Made by a program: the position numbers and the translations under genes. 64,000 nt of DNA from Dactylorhiza incarnata (Eukaryota; Streptophyta; Magnoliopsida; Asparagales; Orchidaceae): positions 2,356,001 through 2,420,000 of the forward strand of contig JAWHQI010000065.1 of assembly GCA_033032865.1 (NCBI GenBank), written 5' to 3'. The notes below the pieces were generated by a model. The model made no database searches. It was not told where the DNA came from and saw nothing but the letters and a program-made list of their open reading frames with translations. Below, piece after piece: positions 54,691 through 64,000 of this stretch. Position 1 is the stretch's first letter. Every line of letters begins with the position of its first letter.

Positions 54691-54694
54691 GTCC

Positions 54695-57600
54695 AAAGGC
54701 CAATAAAACTCCTATATGATACTTAGACAGTGGATGTACACGACACATGACCGGAACAAGAAGCCTACTATAAGATTATACCCCAGTAAAAGATGGTCCA
54801 AAAGTTATCTTTGGCGGATCCGATCGGGGAATTACTAAAGGCTATGGTATGATTACTAATGGTATAGTCTCTTTCACAGACGTGGCTTATGTTAAAGGAT
54901 TACAACATAATCTCATTAGCATAAGTCAACTATGTGACAAAGGCTATATGGTAGAATTCTACAAGGACAAGTGCTTGATAAAGTCGTCTGATACGTCATA
55001 AACTATTTTAACAGACACTCAGAGTAGAAATATTTTCTGTTTAAATTTTTTTTGTTTAGACTCTTCTACACCAGTGTGCTTTTTAGCAAAAGATAGTGCA
55101 TCTCTATGTGACCAGTGGCACAAGAGACTAGCACATATAAATTTCAAAACCATAAATATGTTATTGTCTCACAATTTAGTTCGTGATGCACCCGATGTTA
55201 AGTGCATTAAAAAGAGACCTTGTCATGCATGTTAAATGGGAAAGCAGACTAGAGCTACCTTTAAGAGCATAATTGGCAAAGATTCCACCAGATGCTTATA
55301 TTTGCTCCATATGGACTTATTTGGTCCCATGCCAATTCGGAGTTTAGGAGGTAAAGCTTATACTTTGGTTAATGTTGATGACTACTCGCGCTTTGCTTGA
55401 GTATTCTTTCTAAAACACAAGTCAGATACGTTTGACTCTTTCACTAATTTTGTCATGAAAATACAGAATGAATTAAACTGCTTCGTAGTCAAAATCAGAA
55501 GTGACCACAGAACAAAATTCAAATCTGGAGCCATGACAGAGTTTTGTGAAAGCTTAGGTATCTTGTATGAGTTTTCATCTCCTCGTACTCCACAACAAAA
55601 TGGAGTCACCGAGAGAAAGAATAGAACACCCATAGAGGCTTGCAGGACAATGTTGAGTGACTCTTTACTTCTAGAATACTTTTGGGCTGAAGGTATTAAC
55701 ACTGCTTGCCACGTGCAAAATAGAGCACTAATCAATAAAAATCATCATAAGACCCCTTATGAACTTCTGAAAGGCAGGAAACCAACCTTGTCTTATTTTA
55801 GAATCTTTGGCAGTAAATGCTTCGTGCTTTACAATGGGAAGTATTACAAAACTAATTTTAGTGAAAAATGTTTTGAAGGTATTTTCGTAGGCTATAGTAG
55901 TCATAGTAAGGCATATAAGATTTTCAATAAGAAAGCCCTGGTTCTAGAAGAAACTTTAAATGTTATTTTTGATGAGATGAGCATGCTTCAAAGTAGCCCT
56001 TCTATTGTATTTGTTGAAGATGCAGGTGCAAAATTCAAAGAACTTAACTTGGAAGAAGCACCAAATGAAGATGCTCCAAAGTCTATAGAAGTAAATGTTC
56101 CAATTCCACCTGAGGAGGAAGAATCTCAAGAAGAAGAAGAAGAAACTCTAGAAGTGGGAAAACCTCCTTGTGGTATGGATGATGGAAGAAACCTGATGAT
56201 TAGGCACCAAAGAGATCATCTGGTTAACCAAATCATCGGAGAAACCAGTGTTGGAGTAAGAACAAGAAGAGGTACGACTAATCAAGTTTTGCCCTTAAGC
56301 TTTCCGTCATAGATTAAGCCAAAGAAGTTCGATGAAGAAAAGAGTGATGCCCCATGGATCATTGCAATGTAAGAGGAGCTCAATCAATTTAAGAGGTGCA
56401 AAGTTTGGAAGCTAGTACCAAGACCCAAAGGACAAAATGTCATAGGGACAAAATGGGTTTTCAGAAACAAGCTGGATGAAGATGGAGTAATCATCAAGAA
56501 AAAGGCCAAACTAGTTGCTCAAGGCTATAGACGAGAAGAATGGATCGACTTCGATCAAACTTTTGCTCCAGTGGCAAGAATCGGAGCAATCAGGTTGTTT
56601 CTAGCGTATGCTGCTCACAAAGGATTTAAAGTCTACCAAATGGACGTGAAGTCAGCCTTCCTGAATGGTAATCTAAAGGAAGAAGTATACGTAGAACAAC
56701 CCCCAGGTTTTGTTGACTCCTCTCTGCCTGATTATGTTTACTTTTTATGTAAAGTACTATATGATCTCAAACAAACTCCCCGAGCTTGGTATGAGACGCT
56801 CTCTAGCTTTCTTCTTGAGAACAAGTTCACAAGAGGTGAGATAGAAGACATTGTTTCTTAGGGAAGTAAAAGGCAAGATTTTGCTAGTGTAAATCTATGT
56901 CGATGACATTATCTTTGGATCTACGGATGATAACCTTTGCAAAAAGTTTTCTAACTTGATGCAAGGAAAATTTGAAATGAGTAGTATGGGTGAGCTGAAG
57001 TATTTCTTAGGACTTCAGTTGAAGCAATCTAAAGATGGAATTTTCATCTCTCAGATGAAGTTCACCAAAGAGTTAATTAAGAAATTCGGAATGGAGAATA
57101 CAACCTCTATGAGGACTCCAATGGGTTCAGCTATGTCTCTGGACAAGGATGAGAAAGGGAAACCTTTTGATGAAACCAAGTACAAAAGCATAATTAGATC
57201 CTTGCTCTATCTCACCGTGAGTAGACCGGATATAATGTTTTCCACATGCGTATATTCTAGATTTCAGGTGAACTTTAAGGAATATCATTATTCCGCTGAA
57301 AAAAGGATTTTGAGATATCTTAAAGGCACGCCAAATCTTAGCTTATGGTACTCAAGAAGTAATGACTTCGAACTAACAGGTTTTTCAGATGCTGATTTTA
57401 CAGATAGCAAGGATGATAGGAAAAGCACTTCCGGGATATGCCAATTCCTTAGAAAGAGGCTTGTCTCGTGGAGTAGCAAAAAACAGAATTATGTGGCAAT
57501 AACAACTGCTGAATCGGAGTATATCTCCGCAGGCAGTTGCTGTGCACAACTTCTGTGGATCAGGAATCAGCTCGGAGACTACAACTTCAAGCTGAAGGAG

Positions 57601-57843
57601 ATTCTGATGTTCTGCGACTCATCAAGTGTCATAGCAATTGCAAACAATCCAGTATCCCACAGCCAGGCAAAGTATATAGAGATTCGATATCACTTCATCC
57701 GGGAGCATGTGGAGAACAAGGACATAAATTTGAGTTATGTCTCGACAGATAAGCAAGTTGCAGATATTTTCACGAAACCGCTTGATGAGACCAAGTTCAA
57801 ATTCTTCAAAATGGAACTAGGTATGTTGAACAAGGATTGTTGA
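54695..57843 (+). pseudogene. Cop-C pol
   Basis: Protease YLDSGCTRHM is preceded by a TGA in place of Trp. Integrase has D in HMDLFGPM, D in RSDHRTKF (altered) and E in QNGVTERKN. The RT YVDD motif (YVDDIIFGS) follows a TAA in place of the codon before it. RNase H reads [27 protein letters not shown] and the full tail KQVADIFTKPLDETKF, ending at a TGA at 57841. At least eight stops interrupt it. It is dead but serves as a reference for the deletion in Cop-E. Confidence 0.88.
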
Positions 57844-57867
57844 AAAAGCTCAAGGAAATAAGTCCAA

Positions 57868-58131
57868 GAGAAGAAAATTCGAGAAGACAAGTAAATTACT
57901 CGAGTAATTATGAAATTCGTTGAGGAAAAGACTTCTATTCGACGAACTGACTTTTCCTCGAGTGACATTATGGCCTTCGACGAATTGCATTTTCTTCATA
58001 TAATTTCGTCGAGTAGGAAATTTCGTCGAGTAAGAAATTTCCCTCCTTATTTAAACTTATTGGATCCGAAGAGTCATTTCCTTTAAAATAAGGTGCGCGC
58101 CCCTTTTCTTTCAATTTTTTTCTATATACAG
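57868..58131 (+). promoter_or_regulatory. Cop-C ORF3-promoter remnant
   Basis: About eight TTCGTCGAG- or CTCGAG-like motifs lie at 57878-58030, then GGTGCGCGC at 58092-58100 and CTATATACA at 58122-58130. The layout is as in Cop-B and Cop-E, but no ORF3 follows. Confidence 0.55.
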
Positions 58132-58150
58132 GGTGTAAGGGTTTCACGCA

Positions 58151-58665
58151 TCACAACACTTTGCTCTGTCGTTGAACCCTTGATATTATGAAATTACTGA
58201 ATGAGTTTGTAGGTTATTGTTTATGTTCAAGGTAACATTGGTTATGTTCAAGGTTTTTTTGTTTATGTTCCAGCATGAATGAGTTTGTAAGTTAGCTCAA
58301 TCGAAATTTCTTGCAAACTTGTAGACAACATTGGTTATGGCTATAAGCTCCTTGTATGTTCTTTGGAATTAAATTGTATTTTGAGTTATTTAGGAACAAA
58401 GTTATCATTACAAAGGACTAACTAATTGTGAATAGAGTGAAACATTCTTTGAAAAACAGATCAGTGAAATTTTTTTATTATGTATGCATTAAATATTTTC
58501 TATACAAAGATGCATTTTAAGATTTGATTTTTTTTGGTCCATCAGTAATTGATGGCACATGTTGAGCCGTATGTATATGTTTTTTCACTGGATGCAATTT
58601 TTGTCATCTATGCATTTGATACTTTATCAAATTCAATTTCATCCATATGTATATGTTTTTAATTT
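58151..58665 (+). other. AT-rich stretch between Cop-C and the Harbinger relic
   Basis: No gene is seen. The phrase 'ttatgttcaaggt' is repeated near 58220-58260. It may hold an intron or 5' part of the transposase gene. Confidence 0.4.
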
Positions 58666-59380
58666 TAAGTGTGGAAGGAAGAACACTTAACTGTTCGGTT
58701 ATTACGAGATGCTTTGGAGCGACACGATCACTTTGAAGTTCCAAATGGCAAAATTAGTCAATTTATCCTTTCAAGCATAAGATATACATGCATGTATATT
58801 AATTTAATTTTTGCACTACCTAGGAAAGTACTACCTTGTAAATGTCGGCTATACGAATGGACCATGGTTTCTTGCCTCATATCGATCGACGCATTATCAC
58901 CTGAAGGAGTGGTCACATCAGGGTAATAACCCAACAAACTACAGAGAATTATTTAATCTACGACATGCTAAAGAAAGAAATGTCATAGAGAGAACCTTTG
59001 GTTTGTTGAAGAAACGATGAGCTATTTTGCGACAACCATCATTCTTCAACATTAAAGTTCAAGTATGCGACGTTACACTTTTTTATAGTTATTTTATACG
59101 ACGGCCAATCTAAATATACTTTTGAATGCAGGTCCAGATTATAAACGCATGTTGCATATTACACAATTTTTTGGTGGAGAAGAGATTAGATTGTGATGCG
59201 CAAATGCTGGACGACGTGGACTCAGAAATACTAGAGCAAAACCCTAGAGAAGAGTTCTATGACTACTTAGACATTGTTAGTCCAATCCAAGCGATGCAAG
59301 ATTGGACAAACTTTAGGGACACTAGCTATAAATATGTTCAACGAATATCAGAGTCGTCATTGAACTATAGTTTATGTTGA
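58666..59380 (+). pseudogene. PIF/Harbinger transposase, C-terminal part
   Basis: It matches the DDE_Tnp_4 (HARBI1-like) nuclease. The fragment LLRDALERHDHFEVPN is followed by an apparent intron to CTAG at 58823. Next come KYYLVNVGYTNGPWFLASYR, HYHLKEW, and ELFNLRHAKERNVIERTFGLLKKR with a TGA at 59018. A second intron ends at GCAG (59133), and VQIINACCILHNFLVEKR follows to the TGA at 59378. The second catalytic Asp, normally in YYLVDAGYPN, is Asn here (58841-58843). The N-terminal half with the first Asp is absent. The copy is inactive. Confidence 0.88.
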
Positions 59381-59592
59381 ATTTTAATGTAACTTTTTGG
59401 TGATCTTTTCAACTAAACATTAGTTTAGTTTTTGTATGTTAAATTTTCTATTGCTCTTAATGATACCATTCTCGTCTTTTTCATGCTCATACCTATTTCG
59501 TGTTAATTATTCTATTGTTACTAATGATAATATTCTTGTCTATTTCATGTTAATATATATGTTCATGCTAATTTTTCATTAGTTCATATATT
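59381..59592 (+). other. Spacer between the transposase and the Myb/SANT gene
   Basis: AT-rich. Two imperfect copies of about 65 bp (ATTCTCGTCTTTTTCATG; ATTCTTGTCTATTTCATG). No gene is seen. Confidence 0.5.
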
Positions 59593-59838
59593 ATGGAGAA
59601 GAGCTCAACAAAGGTTGGCGGTAGGACCGAGCTGTCGTACATGCATTGGACATCCGAAATGGACATTACTCTTTCAAATGCATTGTTGGAACAACACAGT
59701 TTGGGCCATAAAACTCCAAACAGGTGGAAGAGTGTGGCTTTGACAGCTGATATTACCGCACTAAATGATATTTGCGGCGTTGAAAGAAGCAAGGAGAAGT
59801 TAAGAGCTCGTATCAAAATTTTGAACAAGTACTACGTC
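59593..59838 (+). pseudogene. Myb/SANT-like gene of the Harbinger element, N-terminal part
   Basis: MEKSSTKVGG, then a trihelix-like domain (YMHWTSEMDITLSNALLEQ; NRWKSVALTADITALND; KEKLRARIKILNKYY). This is the Myb_DNA-bind_3 type found as the second gene of PIF/Harbinger elements, where it helps the transposase bind DNA. Homology stops after about residue 82. The rest of the gene is found inverted just downstream. Confidence 0.82.
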
Positions 59839-59963
59839 TTGCAAACGATAAAATCTATATGCATTGTCCATAAATTAAAGTACAGAAATATCAAATGATC
59901 GAGATAAAAAGTCCATCGCCCATAAGTAAAAATACGAAACTAGCGCTCAAACTGCATTCAGAG

Positions 59964-60422
59964 TCATGTGCCCTTCAACTTGTCAGGCAGTCTCTTGAAT
60001 ATGTCACGCTTGACACTATCATGACACAGTATATCCATGACCCTGAGTAAATCATGATCTTCTAAATCAGTCATCTGAGTAAGTGCGACATAGATGTCAT
60101 CAACATCGCTAGTAGACATGGTTCCCACTGCACCTTGCACGGAGTCAACACATTTTTCTATGGCCACTACTACTGCGTCACTTCCTACTACTCGCTTCCT
60201 CCTCCTTCTACTGCTTCCTTCTCCTTCAACTCTAGTCTACACTTGTATATTTGTAGTTTTTTCTGCCATAAACTTCGCATCTATCTCCTTTGTCGCCTCT
60301 GTTGCGGTCGCATCATGACTACCAGTTGCTCTATCAGTCCCGCATAACACAACCAAATCTGACCAATTCATATTAACTTTATATTTATAATGTTTCATAG
60401 AAGGATGAGCATGCAATAATAC
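59964..60422 (-). pseudogene. Myb/SANT-like gene, C-terminal part, inverted
   Basis: The minus frame gives HAHPSMKHYKYKVNMNWSDL, VVLCGTDRATGSHD, then a TAG at 60237, a basic SSRRRKRVV stretch, and a conserved C-terminal region (DDIYVALTQM; DHDLLRVMDILCHDSVKRDIF; LPDKLKGT). These are the middle and end of the same protein type whose N terminus lies at 59593 on the plus strand. The right side is cut by the LTR at 60423. Confidence 0.75.
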
Positions 60423-62213
60423 TGGTGATTTAGATTGACTATCAACCCGAAGAGGCAAGTGTACCTATCAAATTATAGTACCAAGGTCGTATTTAAAACA
60501 CGGGGCTGTCAAATATTACTACTCACGCTTCCAACTATTATCCTACCGTATGATTGGTTGATGATTTTGAGAATTTTTAAATTAAACTACGAGATTACTT
60601 AATGGAAATTTAGAAGAGAAAACTAGCGTTCGATCAAAGAATCACCATGAAAAAAGACGAGAGAGAGATAAAATTTAGTTCTACGATTGCAAAATAATTC
60701 TCGACCGTGACGGTTCCGAAAATGAGAGATAGTCTCGCTAGAGCACTAAATCTCCTAACTTAAAGGCGGTTTAATCAGAATCTCTTCACAAATCAAACAG
60801 GTTTAAAGTCGCATTACCGAAGTGAACCGCACTATTGGATTTGACTCCAATCCAGAGGATTTACGTCATCCTATCTCTAGGGGTGCGTGCAACTCCTTCC
60901 TTCTTTGAGCGATCTTTCAAATCAATGAGTCTCTCGATTATTATGAAATGAGATCAAGGGCCTACTACCGTATACCGCAAATACGGAGTCGACGCAAAAT
61001 ATTTCAAAGAAGGATCGAGAATAATTTAAACAAAAGCAAAACTAAGACATAAAAAGTAATCTCATCTCAATTCATGGATCATCGTGATCGAACGCTAAAG
61101 AAAATTAGCTACTCATAATCGAAAGAGAAACGACAATATTGTAGAAAGAAAACATTTTCATTACTTGAAGAAGAAAAGTACACAAGAAAGTGGGCAATAC
61201 TATTATACTAAGAAAAAGATTACAATATTCTAAGAACAAGACTTACAAAACTTGAAAAACTAGAAGCTTGAATAACAAAAACTACAATCCTCTTGATCTC
61301 TCCCTTGCCAAAAAAGTCCCTTCAAAGCATGAAGGAGGGCTCCTTTTATAGATGGGGGGGGGGGGAATGTTCTAGAGAGAAGAGGAAATGGAGGGACACA
61401 AGGGGGTGGCCGGCCACATGGTGGAGAGGGGAGATGCATGAATGAGATGATGCATGAATAATATTTAATGGGAGGAGAGAGAGGTAGATGAATGCATGAA
61501 TGGCTTGCATGGGAAACATAAAGGACAAATAAAATAAAAATAGAAAGGAGGAGGGGGGATGGATTGGTATTAAATGGAGAGAATGAAAAATAAATAAAAT
61601 AAAAGAGAGTGGGAAAGGGAGGAGTGAAAGTGACCGGCCATATGAAATGGATGAGAGAGAATGTAAATGCATGCAATTTAATGAGAGAGAAGAGGAGAGA
61701 GGGGAGAAGGGGGTTCGGCCATGCATGCATGAATCCATGCAAAGGTGGTGGTTTTGCAAGTTTGAGTTGGGCTGCTCGGTTTTGACAAGGGGAGGCTGCA
61801 CCATGGGCTCGGTTTGGATCATGTAGAGGGGCTGCATCAAGACAAGAGCTCAGGTTGCACCATAGGGGCTCGGTTTGGACTTGTAGACAGCTAGGGAGCT
61901 CGGTTTGGACTTGCCAAATGAAGGGGGCTGCTCCAACCTACAACAAACACAAAAAAAATAGTTTTATAAGAAATTAAAAAAACAAAGTAACAACATAACA
62001 TAACAACATTAATTATAACAAACATTAAAATATAAAATAAAAAACATAACAACATTATAAAACAAGAGAAATTAAAACATAAAGTAACAACATAAAAACA
62101 TAAAATAACAACATTAAGACTTAACAAACATAAAATAAAAAGAAAATATAGTTAAAACTAGGGAAATTTAAACTAAACTAACCTAAAAAAAGATGACTAA
62201 AAGCTAGTCATCA
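60423..62213 (-). repeat. Putative 3' LTR of a minus-strand retrotransposon
   Basis: The plus strand starts TGGTGATTTAG and ends AGCTAGTCATCA, that is TGATGACT...TCACCA in element sense. A polypurine tract (CTTAAGAATGGGGGAGTT) abuts it at 62214. A TATA box (CTATAAAAGGA) lies at 61342-61352. The paired LTR is outside the window, so the inner end is fairly sure but the outer end at 60423 is inferred. The phrase GGTACACTTGCC near the outer end is common in plant gypsy LTRs. Confidence 0.55.
61342..61352 (-). promoter_or_regulatory. TATA box of the putative minus-strand LTR
   Basis: CTATAAAAGGA on the minus strand, next to a run of G on the plus strand (61355-61366). Confidence 0.55.
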
Positions 62214-64000
62214 AACTCCCCCATTCTTAAGAGTTTGCTTGTCCCCAAGCAAATGGAAATCAAAATAGAGGGGAAACAAAAAGGAACATAATTTTTAAGT
62301 TGCGGAACCCAAACAAAAATTAAACTATCAGAATTAATATGCTACCAATGAGTGCGGTGAGAAATCGATGTAGAGGAGAATAGAGAAGTGTTTAAAAACA
62401 TTGCTTAGGCATAGAACTAGATTGCAAATCTCCTACTAACATAACAAAAAGGCATCAAAAGGTTTAAACTAACAAACATAACATGAGTAGCAATTCGACC
62501 GAAATAAGTGCATTGAACAAGCAACAAGTTGCTGAGACTACGATTATTCTACAAACACTCCAAGGTAACCTCCAAAGAAATCCATCAATGATGGTGTCCA
62601 TAGGCTTGCCCGGTCACACCCTCTCCACTACACAAGTACATTGTCATGGCTTAAAGATTAATAGGACTTTCATTAGGCATAAAGACTTGGCTTAGGTAGA
62701 AAATAAGGATTTGGAAATCAAAGATAAACACGATGGCTACAAAATCACACTAAACCAAGGGGAGAGTTTTAAATAGATTTCAAAACAAAGTACACGAGAA
62801 TGACAAAAGACATACGTCAAATTTCTCAAATTTAGAAACATAAGGCCATGAATATTTTTTCCTTTTTTTATAATTGGCCAACAATAACTTTTCAATTGAT
62901 TTCCTTTTTTTTTGGATAAATTTTTTTTCATGATTTTTTCATTTTTTTTAACTCCTTGCACAAAAGAGCTCCAAACTAAGCTTGAAATACTTTCCTCCTC
63001 ATTTTCCAAAATAACAACCCAACACAAAATGATATTTAAATAAAACGGAATAGTTTAGTGTGATAATAGGAAGGGCATTTGGCTTTGGTGAAAAATGAGA
63101 GGTGGAGCTAACATAGAAAATAAGAAGAAGGCCCAAAATTGTTTTGCAAAGTGAATGTTTTAGGTGGGCAAAAAGGCACAAACAATCTAAAAGATGGCAT
63201 ACATCATTTCTAAAAACCATGACAAACTTATGCAAATGCTTCGAGGATCGCTAGAGGCAAGTTCTAGCCACCAAGAAAGACTACAATGTGAGTGAGTGTC
63301 TAATAATATCATCTAACAAACATATCCATGCTACTACACTTAGATTAGAAGAAAAACTACAACATCATTATGATGGTAGAATGAAAATATGATGTCAAAA
63401 GTTATGAAAGAGAAAATGCAAAACTAATATTCAAAAGTAATATAGTTAAACTAAACTCTATCCTAACATACTACCAAAGATTAAGAATACTACATGAGTC
63501 TACACAACACTCAAAGAAACATACTAAAGAAATGATAGAAAATAATTTTTGATGATTTTCTCATTTTGTGTTTTTTTTGTTTTGAATTTTTTAATTTTTT
63601 TTTTATTTTTGAAAAACCTTAAAGAAAAAGTAGAAAAACAACAATTTTTTTTGTGATTTTTATATTTTTTGTAGAAAAGAGAGAAAGAGAACAATGAAAC
63701 CCTCCCCATGCTGAAGTTTTTCATTGTCCCCAATGAAAAAGAAAACGAGAAAGAGGAAGAGATAGGGAAAGACAAGAAATGCAGTAAATAACTACAAAAC
63801 AAACAGGACTTCCCCGGGTTTGTGAGGCCGAATGCGGATGTCGTTCCCCCATGCTTGCACTTTAGTGACTTGATCATCAGCTGGTATGATTTGATCCTTC
63901 TTGAAATCAGTAACGTTGGAGCGGCATTCACGAACTTTTAAGCATTTGGGCCACCGGGAGGAAGAACACAATACAAAAATAATTGCAGAAAAAGAACTTG
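62214..64000 (-). other. 3' internal region of the minus-strand retrotransposon
   Basis: It starts with the polypurine tract and the phrase TTTGCTTGGGGACAAGC, which often precedes the 3' LTR of plant gypsy elements. A second purine-rich stretch (CAGCATGGGGAGGG) lies near 63700. A minus frame from the window edge to about 63806 ends ITPADD-like and RIRPHKPGEVLFVL, possibly the tail of a coding region, not recognised. No other gene is seen. Confidence 0.4.

Larger units (their letters stand above)
52646..58150 (+). mobile_element. Cop-C: SIRE-type copia relic, 5'-truncated
   Basis: Collinear with Cop-E from about gag codon 110 through pol and into the spacer before ORF3. No LTR is seen at either end and ORF3 is missing. 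Gag and pol have many stops and small indels. It keeps the complete RNase H tail that Cop-E has lost. It is older than Cop-B and Cop-E judging by its decay. The 3' limit is approximate. Confidence 0.85.

Noticed and set aside
61260..61840. Two overlapping minus-strand frames of about 160 residues
   Set aside because: Low-complexity purine-rich LTR sequence (GGAGAGAG runs) yields Pro/Leu/Phe-rich frames without recognisable domains.
63524..63931. Minus-strand frame of 135 residues
   Set aside because: The second half is a poly-Phe/Lys translation of A/T runs. The first part is in a different frame from the possible coding tail.

Overview
The window is nuclear DNA from a flowering plant, probably a eudicot. 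It is dense in LTR retrotransposons and holds one spliced BAHD acyltransferase gene, MITEs and a PIF/Harbinger relic. There is no sign of operons, rRNA, tRNA genes or CRISPR. The species cannot be named from the sequence. All coordinates, repeat boundaries and difference counts were read by hand.

Layout. Positions 1-3635 hold the 5' half of a Ty1/copia element on the minus strand (Cop-A). Its LTR is split by a Ty3/gypsy element of the Tat type at 3636-47706 (Gyp-F, plus strand). Gyp-F has a decayed gag-pol, a 90-bp tandem repeat and two antisense spliced genes. Gyp-F is itself split twice. Cop-B (13268-24993, minus strand, target duplication CTATC) sits at the end of one antisense gene. Cop-D (26793-47362, minus strand, target duplication TTTTA) sits in the Gyp-F 3' LTR. 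Cop-D keeps gag only, carries a GC-rich MITE (31229-31447), and contains Cop-E (32007-43409, plus strand, target duplication TATAT). The nest is therefore four levels deep: Cop-A, Gyp-F, Cop-D, Cop-E.

Positions 47707-50652 hold the probable rest of the Cop-A LTR and three related MITEs. Next is an intact three-exon gene for an omega-hydroxyacid/fatty-alcohol feruloyltransferase (50653-52142). After it come a 5'-truncated relative of Cop-B and Cop-E (Cop-C, 52646 to about 58150), a broken Harbinger transposase with its Myb/SANT-like partner gene (58666-60422, second half inverted), and the 3' LTR and 3' internal part of another LTR element on the minus strand (60423-64000).

The most notable system is in the SIRE-type copia elements Cop-B, Cop-E and Cop-C. 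Cop-B and Cop-E carry a third gene (ORF3) after gag and pol. All three elements keep an upstream region resembling a second LTR promoter: an array of short CG palindromes, then a GGTRCGCGC box, then a TATA box. The LTRs of Cop-B and Cop-E also carry a tandem array of small hairpins in the transcribed leader, whose stems differ in sequence but stay complementary. Cop-B further shows an aberrant left end, where an inverted copy of its own U5 tip lies inside the target duplication.
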